From assembly GCF_000934545.1 (NCBI RefSeq), contig NZ_CP010554.1, positions 1-64,000 on the forward strand: DNA of 64,000 nucleotides, in the 5' to 3' direction. The notes beneath the pieces were generated by a model that worked only from the letters and a program-made list of their open reading frames with translations, ran no database searches and was not told the origin of the DNA. Below are positions 41,868 to 50,384 of this stretch, piece after piece (within the stretch, counting starts at the first letter, position 1; each line of letters opens with the position of its first letter). The DNA comes from Rugosibacter aromaticivorans (GTDB lineage: Bacteria > Pseudomonadota > Gammaproteobacteria > Burkholderiales > Rhodocyclaceae). A program made the position numbers and the translations under genes.

Positions 41868-42488
41868 GTGAGTTATATCGTCGGGCTAACAGGTGGAATC
41901 GGTAGCGGAAAAAGCGCGGTAGCGGATTTGTTTGCTACCCATCAGGTACCTGTTATCGATACCGATGCGATTGCCCACGCGTTGACAGCCGCATCAGGCG
42001 CAGCTATGCCGAGTGTTCGTGCCGTTTTTGGCGAGCACATGGTCACGCCCGACGGTGCGCTTGATCGTGCGGCGATGCGTGCGCATGTATTTGCTCAGCC
42101 CGAAGAGCGCAAACGACTCGAAGCCATTTTGCATCCATTAATCCGGGCTGAGGTTGAACGGCGCATTAGCGCGGAGAACTCGCGCAACAATCATCTTTAC
42201 ACCGTACTTGTCGTGCCACTCTTAATTGAGTCAGGCACCTATCGCCAGCGTGTCCAGCGCATCGCTGTGGTGGATTGTTCTGAAGCGACCCAAATTTGCC
42301 GTGTGATGGCACGCAATGGCTTGTCACAGGATGAGGTCGAGCGAATATTGCAAGCCCAAGCTACTCGCGCCGAGCGCTTGGCTGTAGCGGATGACATCAT
42401 CGAAAATGACGGCCAACTGGCCGCATTGGCACCCCAAGTGGCGCATTTGCACCAGAAATATCTGGAATTGGCGCATCATGCGGGTTGA
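41868..42488 (+). CDS. coaE: Dephospho-CoA kinase
   Basis: Last step of coenzyme A synthesis. The P-loop is GLTGGIGSGKSAVADLF at the N-terminus, followed by the substrate motif VIDTDAIAHALTA and the C-terminal RAERLAVADDIIEN. GTG start at 41868; 206 residues. It heads coaE-zapD-yacG, the usual arrangement after the type IV prepilin peptidase, which is not adjacent here. Confidence 0.95.
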   Translation: MSYIVGLTGGIGSGKSAVADLFATHQVPVIDTDAIAHALTAASGAAMPSVRAVFGEHMVTPDGALDRAAMRAHVFAQPEERKRLEAILHPLIRAEVERRISAENSRNNHLYTVLVVPLLIESGTYRQRVQRIAVVDCSEATQICRVMARNGLSQDEVERILQAQATRAERLAVADDIIENDGQLAALAPQVAHLHQKYLELAHHAG

Positions 42489-42542
42489 GATTTACCCAAA
42501 TTTCGGTGACAATGCTTCCCATTTTATACACTCGGCCAGCGT

Positions 42543-43298
42543 GTGATTAATTACGAATATCCTCTCAGCGAGCGAGTGCGCACTTTGTTGCGACTCGAAG
42601 ATCTGTTTGAAAAAATCATACATTTCGCCTCTGCCAAAGGGAGCGCTGAACATCATGTGGCGCTGGTCTTGCTGTTTGAGATTCTTGAAGTGGCCGGCCG
42701 TGCCGACTTGAAATTTGATCTGGTTCAAGAACTGGAACGCCAGCGACAGATCCTGCTATCTTTCCGTAACAATCCCGAAATCTCTGAAGAAGCCCTCTCG
42801 GGTGCGCTCTATGAAATCGAGCAGGCAAGTACTCAACTGCTCGCCGTGCAAGGAAAGATTGGCCATTATCTGCGTGAAAATGATTGGCTAATGAGCATTA
42901 AAAACCGAGCCGCCATTCCAGGCGGGGTGTGCGAGTTTGATCTGCCGGGCTACCACTATTGGTTGAACCGCGATGCGCCGTTGCGGCAAAAGGACATTGA
43001 GTCTTGGTTGATGCCGATGTTGCCTATTCGGCAAGCGCTGACGATCGTGCTGCGTTTGTTACGTGCATCTGGCCGTTCAGAGAGGCTCCTGGCCCAACGA
43101 GGCGCTTACCAGGTCATGATGGGTGGACGAAATTACCAATTGGTTCGGTTGCAGATCAGAAAAAACGAATCGGTATTGCCGGAAATCTCCGCAGGTAAAC
43201 TGGCTATCAATGTTCGGTTTTTGCGGCCGGATATGACACAGCGGCCACGCCAGGTCGAGACTGATGTTCAGTTTGAAATGACGCTATGTAATCTGTAA
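42543..43298 (+). CDS. zapD: Cell division protein ZapD
   Basis: ZapD bundles FtsZ filaments. The N-terminal INYEYPLSERVRTLLRLEDLFEKI, the core GRADLKFDLVQELERQR and the C-terminal FLRPDMTQRPRQVETDVQFEMTLC are characteristic. GTG start, 251 residues. It is 54 bp after coaE and 2 bp before yacG. Confidence 0.94.
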   Translation: MINYEYPLSERVRTLLRLEDLFEKIIHFASAKGSAEHHVALVLLFEILEVAGRADLKFDLVQELERQRQILLSFRNNPEISEEALSGALYEIEQASTQLLAVQGKIGHYLRENDWLMSIKNRAAIPGGVCEFDLPGYHYWLNRDAPLRQKDIESWLMPMLPIRQALTIVLRLLRASGRSERLLAQRGAYQVMMGGRNYQLVRLQIRKNESVLPEISAGKLAINVRFLRPDMTQRPRQVETDVQFEMTLCNL

Positions 43299-43300
43299 GC

Positions 43301-43507
43301 ATGGCTTCTGTACGTTCTAGTTTACCCAAATTGCCCCGCATCGTGCTTTGTCCGCGCTGCGGGGCATCGGTCGAGTGGGTAGAAACAAGTCGCTTTCGAC
43401 CATTTTGTTCCATGCGCTGCAAGACCGATGATTTTGGTGCGTGGGAAAGCGAAACGTATCGCGTCGCCGCCAGCGAGGAAGCGCCACTGAGCGACGAATC
43501 GGAATAG
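43301..43507 (+). CDS. yacG: DNA gyrase inhibitor YacG (zinc-binding)
   Basis: A 68-residue zinc-ribbon protein. The four ligands are visible in CPRCGASVEW and FCSMRCKTDD, and the acidic tail (SEEAPLSDESE) is typical. E. coli YacG binds GyrB and blocks DNA binding. Third gene of coaE-zapD-yacG. Confidence 0.94.
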   Translation: MASVRSSLPKLPRIVLCPRCGASVEWVETSRFRPFCSMRCKTDDFGAWESETYRVAASEEAPLSDESE

Positions 43508-43545
43508 CAAACAAGCTGAGCAAAGCCTATGGCAATGTGGCCGTT

Positions 43546-44487
43546 TTACCAGGCCGAACGAATGGCGGCTATGCCGTGCGCTCCGCATGCACGGGCGGTG
43601 TCAAGATCGTGGGGTGACAATCCGCCCAAGGCAAAAGTCGGCGCTGGTGGTACGCCGAGATTGCTATTAATCTCTGTTGCGAAAGTCTCCCAGCCCAAGC
43701 CCGCTCGCCCGGGGTGTGTTACGGTTTCGCGTATCGGCCCATAAACCACGAAATCACATTTAAGCTGCGCCGCGCGCATCAATTCGGCAGGGGAGTGACA
43801 TGACGCTGCCACCAGTGGAAATTCAGGGCGTGTTAAGCAGGTTGCCAGTTGCGCGGACGTCAGGTGTACACCATCAGCCCCGGCGGCCAAAGCCAGCAGC
43901 GGGTCGCTGTTGACGAGCACGCGTGCGCCAGCCGTGTGACAGCGCTTAACCGCCGCGTGAACAAAAGCCTCGCGTTGCCGGGGAGCAAGCATTGGCTCGC
44001 GCAGCTGTACGAGCTTGAGCCCGTTTTTCAATGCGTGATCAAGTGCTTCGTTTTGGGCTGCAATACCTATTTCGTTGGCATGCGTGATGGCGTAAAACGC
44101 AGGCAAGGCCAGCGCGGCGAGGACGGGGGCGTTGGCTGGCAACATCGGCTGAACGGTCGGCGCACCGGGCGTTTGCCATGTAAGGGCGCTATGCACACGA
44201 TTACTGATCTCACCTTGCCAGGCACGTACCCGGAAAAAATTCAGATACACATGGGCATGCTCATACACATGTTCCCTGCGTAACCAGGGATCGGCACGCA
44301 AAACCTCGATGCCGAGTTCTTCTTGGAGTTCGCGCACTAAGGCACCCCGCGCTGTTTCGCCCGGTTCGATTTTGCCGCCGGGGAACTCCCAATACCCAGG
44401 ATAAAACGTATCAGCTGCGCGTTGGCCCAGTAAAAATTGACCGTCTGCCCGCTCAATGACTGCGGTTGCAACATGCGTTATTTTCAT
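43546..44487 (-). CDS. Nudix hydrolase fused to a ThiE-like domain
   Basis: A 313-residue bifunctional protein. Residues ~1-130 are a MutT/Nudix domain with the box G-x5-E-x7-REL-x-EE-x-GI (GKIEPGETARGALVRELQEELGI). Residues ~135-313 resemble thiamine phosphate synthase (LVQLREP, RVLVNSDPLLALAAGADGVHLTS, VYGPIRETVTHPGRAGLGW). This fusion is common in betaproteobacteria and the ThiE part may lack thiamine activity. Near the end, GVPPAPTFALGG is encoded by a copy of the dispersed repeat (43633-43656). Overlaps the ATPase gene by 4 bases. Confidence 0.92.
   Translation of the reverse strand: MKITHVATAVIERADGQFLLGQRAADTFYPGYWEFPGGKIEPGETARGALVRELQEELGIEVLRADPWLRREHVYEHAHVYLNFFRVRAWQGEISNRVHSALTWQTPGAPTVQPMLPANAPVLAALALPAFYAITHANEIGIAAQNEALDHALKNGLKLVQLREPMLAPRQREAFVHAAVKRCHTAGARVLVNSDPLLALAAGADGVHLTSAQLATCLTRPEFPLVAASCHSPAELMRAAQLKCDFVVYGPIRETVTHPGRAGLGWETFATEINSNLGVPPAPTFALGGLSPHDLDTARACGAHGIAAIRSAW
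43633..43656 (-). repeat. Dispersed 24-bp repeat, in Nudix/ThiE gene
   Basis: 22 of 24 matches. Same direction as the gene, read as GVPPAPTF just before ALGG. Confidence 0.8.
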
Positions 44488-45365
44488 TTTTTCAGGCGGC
44501 TATGCCGACCGGCGTAATCCCGGGCAAATTGCCAGGCAACGCGACCGCTGCGCGAGCCGCGCATTTGCGTCCATTGCAATGCTTCGCTGCGGACGGGATT
44601 GCCTGGTTCCAGGGTGTCGGTTGGGTGGCCGAAAACAGTGAGCCAATGCGCGCATATGGCCAGATATTCATCCTGCGTGAAGGCATAAAAAGACAGCCAT
44701 AAACCAAAGCGTTCGGAAAGCGAGATTTTTTCTTCGGTCGTTTCGCCGGGGTGAATATCACCTTCTTCGGTGTATGTCGCTTCAAGATTTTCAGCCATTT
44801 TTTCCGGCATCAGATGGCGCCTGTTGGATGTTGCATATACCAGCAGATTTTCCGGCATGCCGGTGATGGAGCCATCCAGCAGACTCTTCATGGCTTTGTA
44901 ACCAGGCTCGTTCGCTTCGAACGATAAATCGTCGCAGAAAATAATAAATTTTTCACGACGCCCAAAAACGAGATCCACAATTTCAGGCAAGTAAACCAGG
45001 TCGTCCTTATCCACTTCAATCAAGCGCAATCCGCGGTGGGAAAACTGGTTTAGCACGGCCTTGACGAGCGAGCTTTTTCCCGTGCCGCGTGCACCGGTGA
45101 GTAGCACATTGTTTGCACTTTTACCTTGTACAAACTGCAGCGTGTTCTGTTCGATGCGCTTTTTCTGCGGCTCAACGCCCTGTAAATCGTTCAAGCGAAT
45201 CGCGTGCGGATGACGTACGCCTTCGAGCCAACCACGCCCGTTGCGGGTGCGCCAGCGAAAGGCACAGGCTGACCAGTCTGTCACCGGCAAAGCGGGCGGC
45301 AGGATCGCTTCAAGACGGTCAATTAATGTTTCGGCGCGAAGAAGAAAGCGGGAAAAGTCAGTCAT
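44484..45365 (-). CDS. DUF815 family ATP-binding protein
   Basis: An AAA-type ATPase of 293 residues, start MTDFSRFLLRAETLIDRL at 45365. Walker A is LLTGARGTGKSSLVKAVL near residue 100; Walker B is FIIFCDDLSFEA; ATSNRRHLMPE is sensor 1. The DUF815 family is widespread and usually next to the Nudix/ThiE gene, but its role is unknown. It diverges from mltA with about 43 bp between starts. Confidence 0.92.
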   Translation of the reverse strand: MTDFSRFLLRAETLIDRLEAILPPALPVTDWSACAFRWRTRNGRGWLEGVRHPHAIRLNDLQGVEPQKKRIEQNTLQFVQGKSANNVLLTGARGTGKSSLVKAVLNQFSHRGLRLIEVDKDDLVYLPEIVDLVFGRREKFIIFCDDLSFEANEPGYKAMKSLLDGSITGMPENLLVYATSNRRHLMPEKMAENLEATYTEEGDIHPGETTEEKISLSERFGLWLSFYAFTQDEYLAICAHWLTVFGHPTDTLEPGNPVRSEALQWTQMRGSRSGRVAWQFARDYAGRHSRLKK

Positions 45366-45408
45366 CGGTACACTCTCGGTTTTTAACGCGACGAACTTTA
45401 GCAGATTC

Positions 45409-46623
45409 ATGAAACGCATCCTGATCTATCTACTCATTACGGGCTTGGTGTTTGCGCTGACCAACTGCACAACAACGTCTGCCCCTCCAATAAATGCACC
45501 ACAGCGGTGCGCAGCCATGCCTACCTGCGTGGCGAGTCCGCCAAGCGATGTTTCCCTGCCCCCTGCGCCACCGATGCAAGCCGCACAGTGGGATGATCTA
45601 ACTGGCTGGGAAACCGATGATCCTGCCCCGGCGTTGGCAGCTTTTCTTGATAGTTGCCGCGTGCTGGCAAAGCAAGCGTTATGGCAGCCCGCGTGTGTAG
45701 CGGCGCGCACGGCCGACGCGCAAAGCCCCAGCGCTTTGCGCGCATGGTTCAAAACCCAGTTTCAGCCTTGGATGATGGTGAATGCGGATGGCTCTCGCAC
45801 AGGAATGATTACAGGCTATTTTGAGCCCGTGTTGCAAGGCAGTCGCACGCCTTCGCGCCAAAATCCTTACCCGGTGTATGGCCCGCCAGACGATCTGATC
45901 ACGGTAGATTTGTCCGAACTTTACCCCGAGCTTAAGCACCTTCGGCTGCGTGGGCGTCTCGAGGGTAAAAAAATTGTTCCCTATTACGCCAGGTCAGAGT
46001 GGCGTCAGCAAGAAAGCAAGCGCTCACAAAAAGCCATCGCCTGGGTATCAAACGCCGTGGATTTATTTTTCATGCAAGTGCAGGGCTCAGGCCAGGTGGC
46101 ACTGGGTGATGGCAGTCGTATTCGTCTTGGCTATGCCGATCAAAACGGGCACCCTTACCGATCCATCGGGCGTTGGTTAATTGATCAGGGCGCGATCACT
46201 CCTGAGCAAGCTTCCATGCAAGGTATTAAGGAATGGGCGAAGATGAACCCGCAGCGATTGGAAGAATTACTCAATCAAAATCCGAGCATGGTGTTTTTCC
46301 ATGAATTACCCTTAGCAGGTAAAGGCCCGCTAGGCGCTCTGGGCATCCCGCTTACGCCAGAACGTTCGCTGGCCGTTGATCCACGCTATATCCCCTTGGG
46401 CGTCCCTGTTTGGCTTGCCACAACCAGGCCAAACAGTGACCAGGCACTCACCAGGCTTATGCTGGCGCAGGATACGGGTGGTGCCATTCGCGGTGCTGTG
46501 CGCGGGGATTTTTACTGGGGTAGCGGCACAGATGCGGGTAATCTTGCCGGCAAAATGCGCCAGACAGGACGTCTATGGGTGCTTATGCCCAAAGGCTATG
46601 CGCCTGACGATGCACCAAAGTGA
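45409..46623 (+). CDS. mltA: Membrane-bound lytic murein transglycosylase A
   Basis: Lipoprotein lytic transglycosylase. The start MKRILIYLLITGLVFALTNC (45409) gives a clean lipobox with Cys20; an upstream in-frame start reaching into the opposing gene is rejected. The MltA barrel (TGYFEPVLQGSRTPSRQNPYPVYG), QGSGQVALGDGSRIRLGYADQNGHPYRSIG and the 3D domain with LMLAQDTGGAIRGAVRGDFYWGSGTDAG containing the catalytic Asp are all clear. 404 residues. Confidence 0.95.
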   Translation: MKRILIYLLITGLVFALTNCTTTSAPPINAPQRCAAMPTCVASPPSDVSLPPAPPMQAAQWDDLTGWETDDPAPALAAFLDSCRVLAKQALWQPACVAARTADAQSPSALRAWFKTQFQPWMMVNADGSRTGMITGYFEPVLQGSRTPSRQNPYPVYGPPDDLITVDLSELYPELKHLRLRGRLEGKKIVPYYARSEWRQQESKRSQKAIAWVSNAVDLFFMQVQGSGQVALGDGSRIRLGYADQNGHPYRSIGRWLIDQGAITPEQASMQGIKEWAKMNPQRLEELLNQNPSMVFFHELPLAGKGPLGALGIPLTPERSLAVDPRYIPLGVPVWLATTRPNSDQALTRLMLAQDTGGAIRGAVRGDFYWGSGTDAGNLAGKMRQTGRLWVLMPKGYAPDDAPK

Positions 46624-46651
46624 GCGTAGCTTTCACCAATACCCCGCTTGC

Positions 46652-46675
46652 GCCGTATCGCCAGCACCGAATTTT
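46652..46675 (+). repeat. Dispersed 24-bp repeat, intergenic
   Basis: 21 of 24 matches, between mltA and amt. Confidence 0.75.
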
Positions 46676-46840
46676 CACCAAAATGGTGCATATAAAAATA
46701 TATCAGCACTGTTTTAGCACGTAACCTTCTATCGAGTAATAATAACTAACTGATAAATAACAATATTAAATCAGGAATGGCTTTTGCTTGGTAATTTCGT
46801 TTTCGCCTTAATTTAGTGCATAAACGAAAGGACTATCCAC

Positions 46841-48043
46841 ATGGAAGCATTGCACACCTCTGCCGACGTTTTGTTTATTTTGCTGGGTGCCATCATGATT
46901 TTGGCGATGCATGCCGGCTTTGCTTTTTTAGAGCTGGGCACTGTCCGTAAAAAAAATCAGATCAATGCGCTGGTTAAAATTCTGGCAGATTTTTCAATTT
47001 CAACGCTAGCCTACTTTTTTATTGGTTACGGTATTGCCTATGGTGTTCATTTTTTCAGCAACGCCGAAGTGCTTGCGCAAAACAGCGGCTTTGAGCTCAC
47101 GCGGTTTTTCTTTCTGCTGACTTTTGCTGCCGCTGTCCCGGCGATTATCTCTGGCGGCATTGCCGAGCGTGCCAGGTTCAAACCGCAACTCGCTGCCACA
47201 TTTTGCCTGGTGGGTTTTGTTTACCCATTTTTTGAAGGGATTGCCTGGAACCATGCGTTTGGCGTTCAGTCTTGGCTTGCCCAGCAGTTTGGCGCGGAAT
47301 TTCACGATTTTGCCGGTTCGGTCGTGGTGCATGCCGTAGGCGGCTGGGCAGCGCTGGCGGCGGTGCTATTGCTTGGGCCGCGGCGTGGGCGTTATGACAA
47401 AAACGGGGCGATTTCTGCGCATCCGCCCTCCAGCGTGCCGTTTTTAGCCTTGGGCGCATGGATACTCATTGTGGGCTGGTTTGGCTTTAATGTGATGAGC
47501 GCGCAAACGCTGGACAAAGTTTCTGGCCTGGTCGCCCTCAATTCGCTGATGGCGATGGTGGGCGGCACGCTGGCAGCGCTGATGGTTGGCAAGAACGACC
47601 CGGGTTTTGTGCATAACGGGGCATTGGCCGGGCTGGTGGCTGTCTGTGCCGGGTCAGACGTGATGCATCCCCTCGGGGCACTTGCCACCGGCAGCATCGC
47701 CGGTGGGCTGTTTGTCGTGATGTTCACCCTCACGCAGAACCGCTGGAAGATTGACGATGTACTGGGCGTCTGGCCGCTCCACGGCCTTTGCGGTGCCTGG
47801 GGCGGGATTGCTGCTGGCCTTTTTGGCGCAACCGCCTGGGGTGGCAGAGGTGGTGTGGCAATACCCAGTCAGCTGATTGGCACACTCATGGGCATTGCGA
47901 TCGCGCTAGCGGGTGGCTTCGTGGTGTATGGGCTGCTTAAATTTTTCGTCGGCATCCGGCTCGATGCGGAAGAGGAATTTGAAGGTTCCGACCTGACCAT
48001 CCATAAAATTACTGCATCCGCTGAGCGGGAAACTTCTTTTTAA
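46841..48043 (+). CDS. Ammonium transporter (Amt family)
   Basis: An Amt/Rh channel of 400 residues with eleven predicted helices. Conserved pore residues are in VVVHAVGGWAALAAVLLLGPRRGRY (first pore His) and WPLHGLCGAWGGIAAGLFG (second pore His). It lacks an adjacent glnK. No sigma-54 promoter of standard spacing is seen upstream. A hairpin terminator follows the gene. Confidence 0.94.
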   Translation: MEALHTSADVLFILLGAIMILAMHAGFAFLELGTVRKKNQINALVKILADFSISTLAYFFIGYGIAYGVHFFSNAEVLAQNSGFELTRFFFLLTFAAAVPAIISGGIAERARFKPQLAATFCLVGFVYPFFEGIAWNHAFGVQSWLAQQFGAEFHDFAGSVVVHAVGGWAALAAVLLLGPRRGRYDKNGAISAHPPSSVPFLALGAWILIVGWFGFNVMSAQTLDKVSGLVALNSLMAMVGGTLAALMVGKNDPGFVHNGALAGLVAVCAGSDVMHPLGALATGSIAGGLFVVMFTLTQNRWKIDDVLGVWPLHGLCGAWGGIAAGLFGATAWGGRGGVAIPSQLIGTLMGIAIALAGGFVVYGLLKFFVGIRLDAEEEFEGSDLTIHKITASAERETSF

Positions 48044-48075
48044 CGTAGTTTTAATACGCTGGGCCTTGGCGAAAA

Positions 48076-48118
48076 AATAGGTAGTGATACGGGTTGTTTG
48101 TCGTATCACTACCCTATT
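48076..48118. terminator. Bidirectional terminator between amt and dsbC
   Basis: GGTAGTGATACG (48080-48091) pairs perfectly with CGTATCACTACC (48102-48113) around a 10-nt loop, with AATA before and CTATT after. An A-run upstream and T-rich sequence downstream fit a bidirectional terminator for the convergent amt and dsbC genes. The arm shares GTGATACG with the dispersed repeat whose copy starts at 48122. Confidence 0.8.
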
Positions 48119-48121
48119 ATC

Positions 48122-48170
48122 GCCGTATCACCAGCGCCGACTTTTTACAGTATGGCGCTGGCGTGACGCC
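48122..48170 (+). repeat. Dispersed 24-bp repeat with inverted partner
   Basis: Perfect copy at 48122-48145, followed by a degenerate inverted copy (TGGCGCTGGCGTGACGCCGG, about 48151-48170), making a hairpin-forming pair directly after the amt/dsbC terminator. Confidence 0.82.
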
Positions 48171-48177
48171 GGTGTAA

Positions 48178-48867
48178 TTAACCGCCTTTCGCGTTAAAGC
48201 GTTTTTCAATTTCCGCCGCTGGAATATAGCCGCCCACCCGCTCACCGGTAGCGAAGAACATGGCTGGTGTGCCGTTGATACGCAATTTGCGGCCCAGTTC
48301 CGTCGATTTTTCCAGTCCGGCGGTATCGCATTTGGCAGGCATGGCGGGCAAGGTTTTGCCGCTGCTCATCCAGTCATTCCAGACCCTGCCCTTATCCTGT
48401 GCGCACCAGATCATTTTGGATTTCTCGATGGAGTCTTCTCCCAGTACGGGGTAAAGAAAAGTGTACAAAGTGAGGTTTTTGATCGACTGCAATTCCTTTG
48501 CCAGCTTTTTGCAGTAGCCGCAGTTGGGGTCTTCAAACGTGACCAGTACATTTTTTCCATTACCGCGCACTTGCTTAACTGCCAGTTCGAGAGGTAGCGC
48601 ATTGAACTGGCGCTCTGCCGTCAAGTTTTTACCTGTTTTGAGCTCGATCAGATTTCCGGCGAGCAGATAATTGCCTTTGTCATCCGCATAAAAAATCTGA
48701 CCATCGACTGCGACTTCCCACAGTCCTGCAATGGGTGCTTTGCTGATTTTTTCAACCTTGCCCACATTGGCTTCGATAGCCTTTTTGACCTCGGCTTCGC
48801 CCGCCAAGGCGGCGATAGAAAAGCTAGCCAGTAAAGCCGTTGCAGCAATAAACTTTTTATTCATCAT
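48178..48867 (-). CDS. dsbC: Thiol:disulfide interchange protein DsbC
   Basis: Periplasmic disulfide isomerase of 229 residues with signal peptide (MMNKKFIAATALLASFSIAALA). It has the N-terminal dimerisation domain (EVKKAIEANVGKVEKISKAPIAGLWEVAVDGQIFYAD) and a thioredoxin-fold domain with the active site CGYC (FEDPNCGYCKKLAKEL) and the cis-Pro loop NGTPAMFF. Second gene, after the ubiH-like gene, in the same direction with a 14-bp gap. Confidence 0.95.
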   Translation of the reverse strand: MMNKKFIAATALLASFSIAALAGEAEVKKAIEANVGKVEKISKAPIAGLWEVAVDGQIFYADDKGNYLLAGNLIELKTGKNLTAERQFNALPLELAVKQVRGNGKNVLVTFEDPNCGYCKKLAKELQSIKNLTLYTFLYPVLGEDSIEKSKMIWCAQDKGRVWNDWMSSGKTLPAMPAKCDTAGLEKSTELGRKLRINGTPAMFFATGERVGGYIPAAEIEKRFNAKGG

Positions 48868-48881
48868 CTCTCCAGAAAAAA

Positions 48882-50063
48882 TCAGGATGCCAAAGCATAA
48901 CGGACCAACGCATCCTTTACGACCGGCAAATGGTTAGTGAGGCTCAACCCCACGTTGCGCAAGCTAACTAACGGCCCACGACGAACATCAAACAAGCGTT
49001 GCAAATGATCGGTAGCGGTTTGTAGCATAAAAACCTCTTCTTTTCGCGCACGCTCAAAACCGCGCAATAGCGAAAAATCGCCGCAATCGCCCTGCGTTGG
49101 CGAGGCAAGTAGCGCGTGCGCCAATGCCTGCACATCCTGAAAGCCCAGATTGATGCCGTGCCCCGACAGCGGATGTAACGTGTGCGCCGCATCGCCAACT
49201 AAAGCCAGGCGCGGCAACACCGTGCGCGACGCGCGCATCAGGCGCAGTGGAAATGCACTCGGCGGGGTGACCAATTCCAGCGCACCCAGCGCATGCCCCC
49301 CCGCTGCGGCCACCCGTTCGCACAAGGCGTTTGCCGAAAGCGATAGCAATTCCTCACCATGCGCTGTCGCCGTTGACCAGACCATCGACAGATGTTGGCC
49401 AGGCAAAGGTAGCCAAGCTAAAATGCCATCTGGGCGAAACCACTGAAAAGCTGTGCCGCGATGCGGTAGCGCAGCAGCAAAATTGGCCACGATACCGAGC
49501 TGGTCATAGTTTTTGAATGCCACCTCAATGCACGCAGCGCTGCGTGTCCAAGAGTCGGCCCCATCGGCCGCGACAATCAGGCGCGCGCGCAGTTTGCGTC
49601 CATCGGTCAGCGTGAGCTCTACTGCCGCATCATCCAATGCCAGCGCTTGGGCTGATGCAGGACAAAACATCGTGAGATTGCCCTGCCGCTTGACCATTTC
49701 CCACAATTCGGCCTGCATGAGCGAAGACTCAAGAATCCACGCCAATTCAGCGACGCCGCTGTCATAAGCTGAAAAATCGAGCCTGCCTTTGCCATCGCCA
49801 AAAACTTGCATGGCGCGTACGGGTTCCATGCGCGCGTGGTCAAGATGTCGCCAAATGCCGATTTGTTCAAGAAAGCGCGCATTCGCCGGGCTGATGGCAT
49901 ACACCCGGCTATCCCACGTGGTAGAAAAATCGGCTGTACCCCTGGCAGGAAAAACCGGCACCACGCCTTCAACCAGCGCCACAGACAACGAGGATCGGCG
50001 CAAAGCCGCCGCCAGTGCGAGCCCGGCGAGCCCGCCACCAACAATAACGATATCGAAATCCAT
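48882..50063 (-). CDS. UbiH/UbiF/COQ6-family FAD-dependent hydroxylase
   Basis: Flavin monooxygenase for a ring hydroxylation in ubiquinone synthesis. Start MDFDIVIVGGGLAGLALAAALRRS (50063) gives 393 residues; the longer in-frame extension runs into tRNA territory and is rejected. Motifs: GxGxxG FAD site, IVAADGADSWTR and LALVGDAAHTLHPLSGHGINLGFQD. Which ring position it modifies cannot be told from sequence. Confidence 0.92.
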   Translation of the reverse strand: MDFDIVIVGGGLAGLALAAALRRSSLSVALVEGVVPVFPARGTADFSTTWDSRVYAISPANARFLEQIGIWRHLDHARMEPVRAMQVFGDGKGRLDFSAYDSGVAELAWILESSLMQAELWEMVKRQGNLTMFCPASAQALALDDAAVELTLTDGRKLRARLIVAADGADSWTRSAACIEVAFKNYDQLGIVANFAAALPHRGTAFQWFRPDGILAWLPLPGQHLSMVWSTATAHGEELLSLSANALCERVAAAGGHALGALELVTPPSAFPLRLMRASRTVLPRLALVGDAAHTLHPLSGHGINLGFQDVQALAHALLASPTQGDCGDFSLLRGFERARKEEVFMLQTATDHLQRLFDVRRGPLVSLRNVGLSLTNHLPVVKDALVRYALAS

Positions 50064-50147
50064 ACCGCGATTGTCGCCTACGCATGCCTTCCTTGACAAG
50101 GTAGACGTGCGAAAGGGATAATCTCGCCCCTTTGCACCATTGTGCAC

Positions 50148-50224
50148 GGTGATGTAGCTCAGCTGGTTAGAGCGACGGATTCATAATCCGTAGGTCGAGG
50201 GTTCAAGTCCCCCCATCACCACCA
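50148..50224 (+). tRNA. tRNA with CAT anticodon (Met elongator or Ile2)
   Basis: A 77-nt cloverleaf with encoded CCA. The acceptor GGTGATG pairs with CATCACC, the anticodon stem ACGGA/TCCGT encloses TTCATAA. It lacks the initiator-type features. CAT may be elongator Met, or Ile2 after lysidine modification; the two cannot be separated here. It is followed at once by a terminator. Confidence 0.94.
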
Positions 50225-50232
50225 GTATTCAG

Positions 50233-50264
50233 ACGGCTCCCAACATTGGGAGCCGTTTGTTTTT
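50233..50264 (+). terminator. Intrinsic terminator after tRNA-CAT
   Basis: ACGGCTCCCAA (50233-50243) is mirrored by TTGGGAGCCGT (50246-50256) and followed by TTGTTTTT. This is a strong rho-independent terminator for the tRNA transcript. Confidence 0.88.
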
Positions 50265-50344
50265 GGTGTGCTGCGTTACCGAGCCTCGCCAGCGATTGTA
50301 AATGTACGTTTACACGTCGAATGCCTGTCTTTGGTGTAGAAGTT

Positions 50345-50368
50345 GCCGTCTCACCAGCGCCGACTTTT
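50345..50368 (+). repeat. Dispersed 24-bp repeat, intergenic
   Basis: 23 of 24 matches, between the tRNA terminator and the symporter gene. Confidence 0.85.
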
Positions 50369-50384
50369 GTGCCGCAGTTTTGAA

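Noticed and set aside
46780..46840. Sigma-54 promoter before the ammonium transporter
   Set aside because: GG and GC dinucleotides are present but with the wrong spacing for a -24/-12 element.
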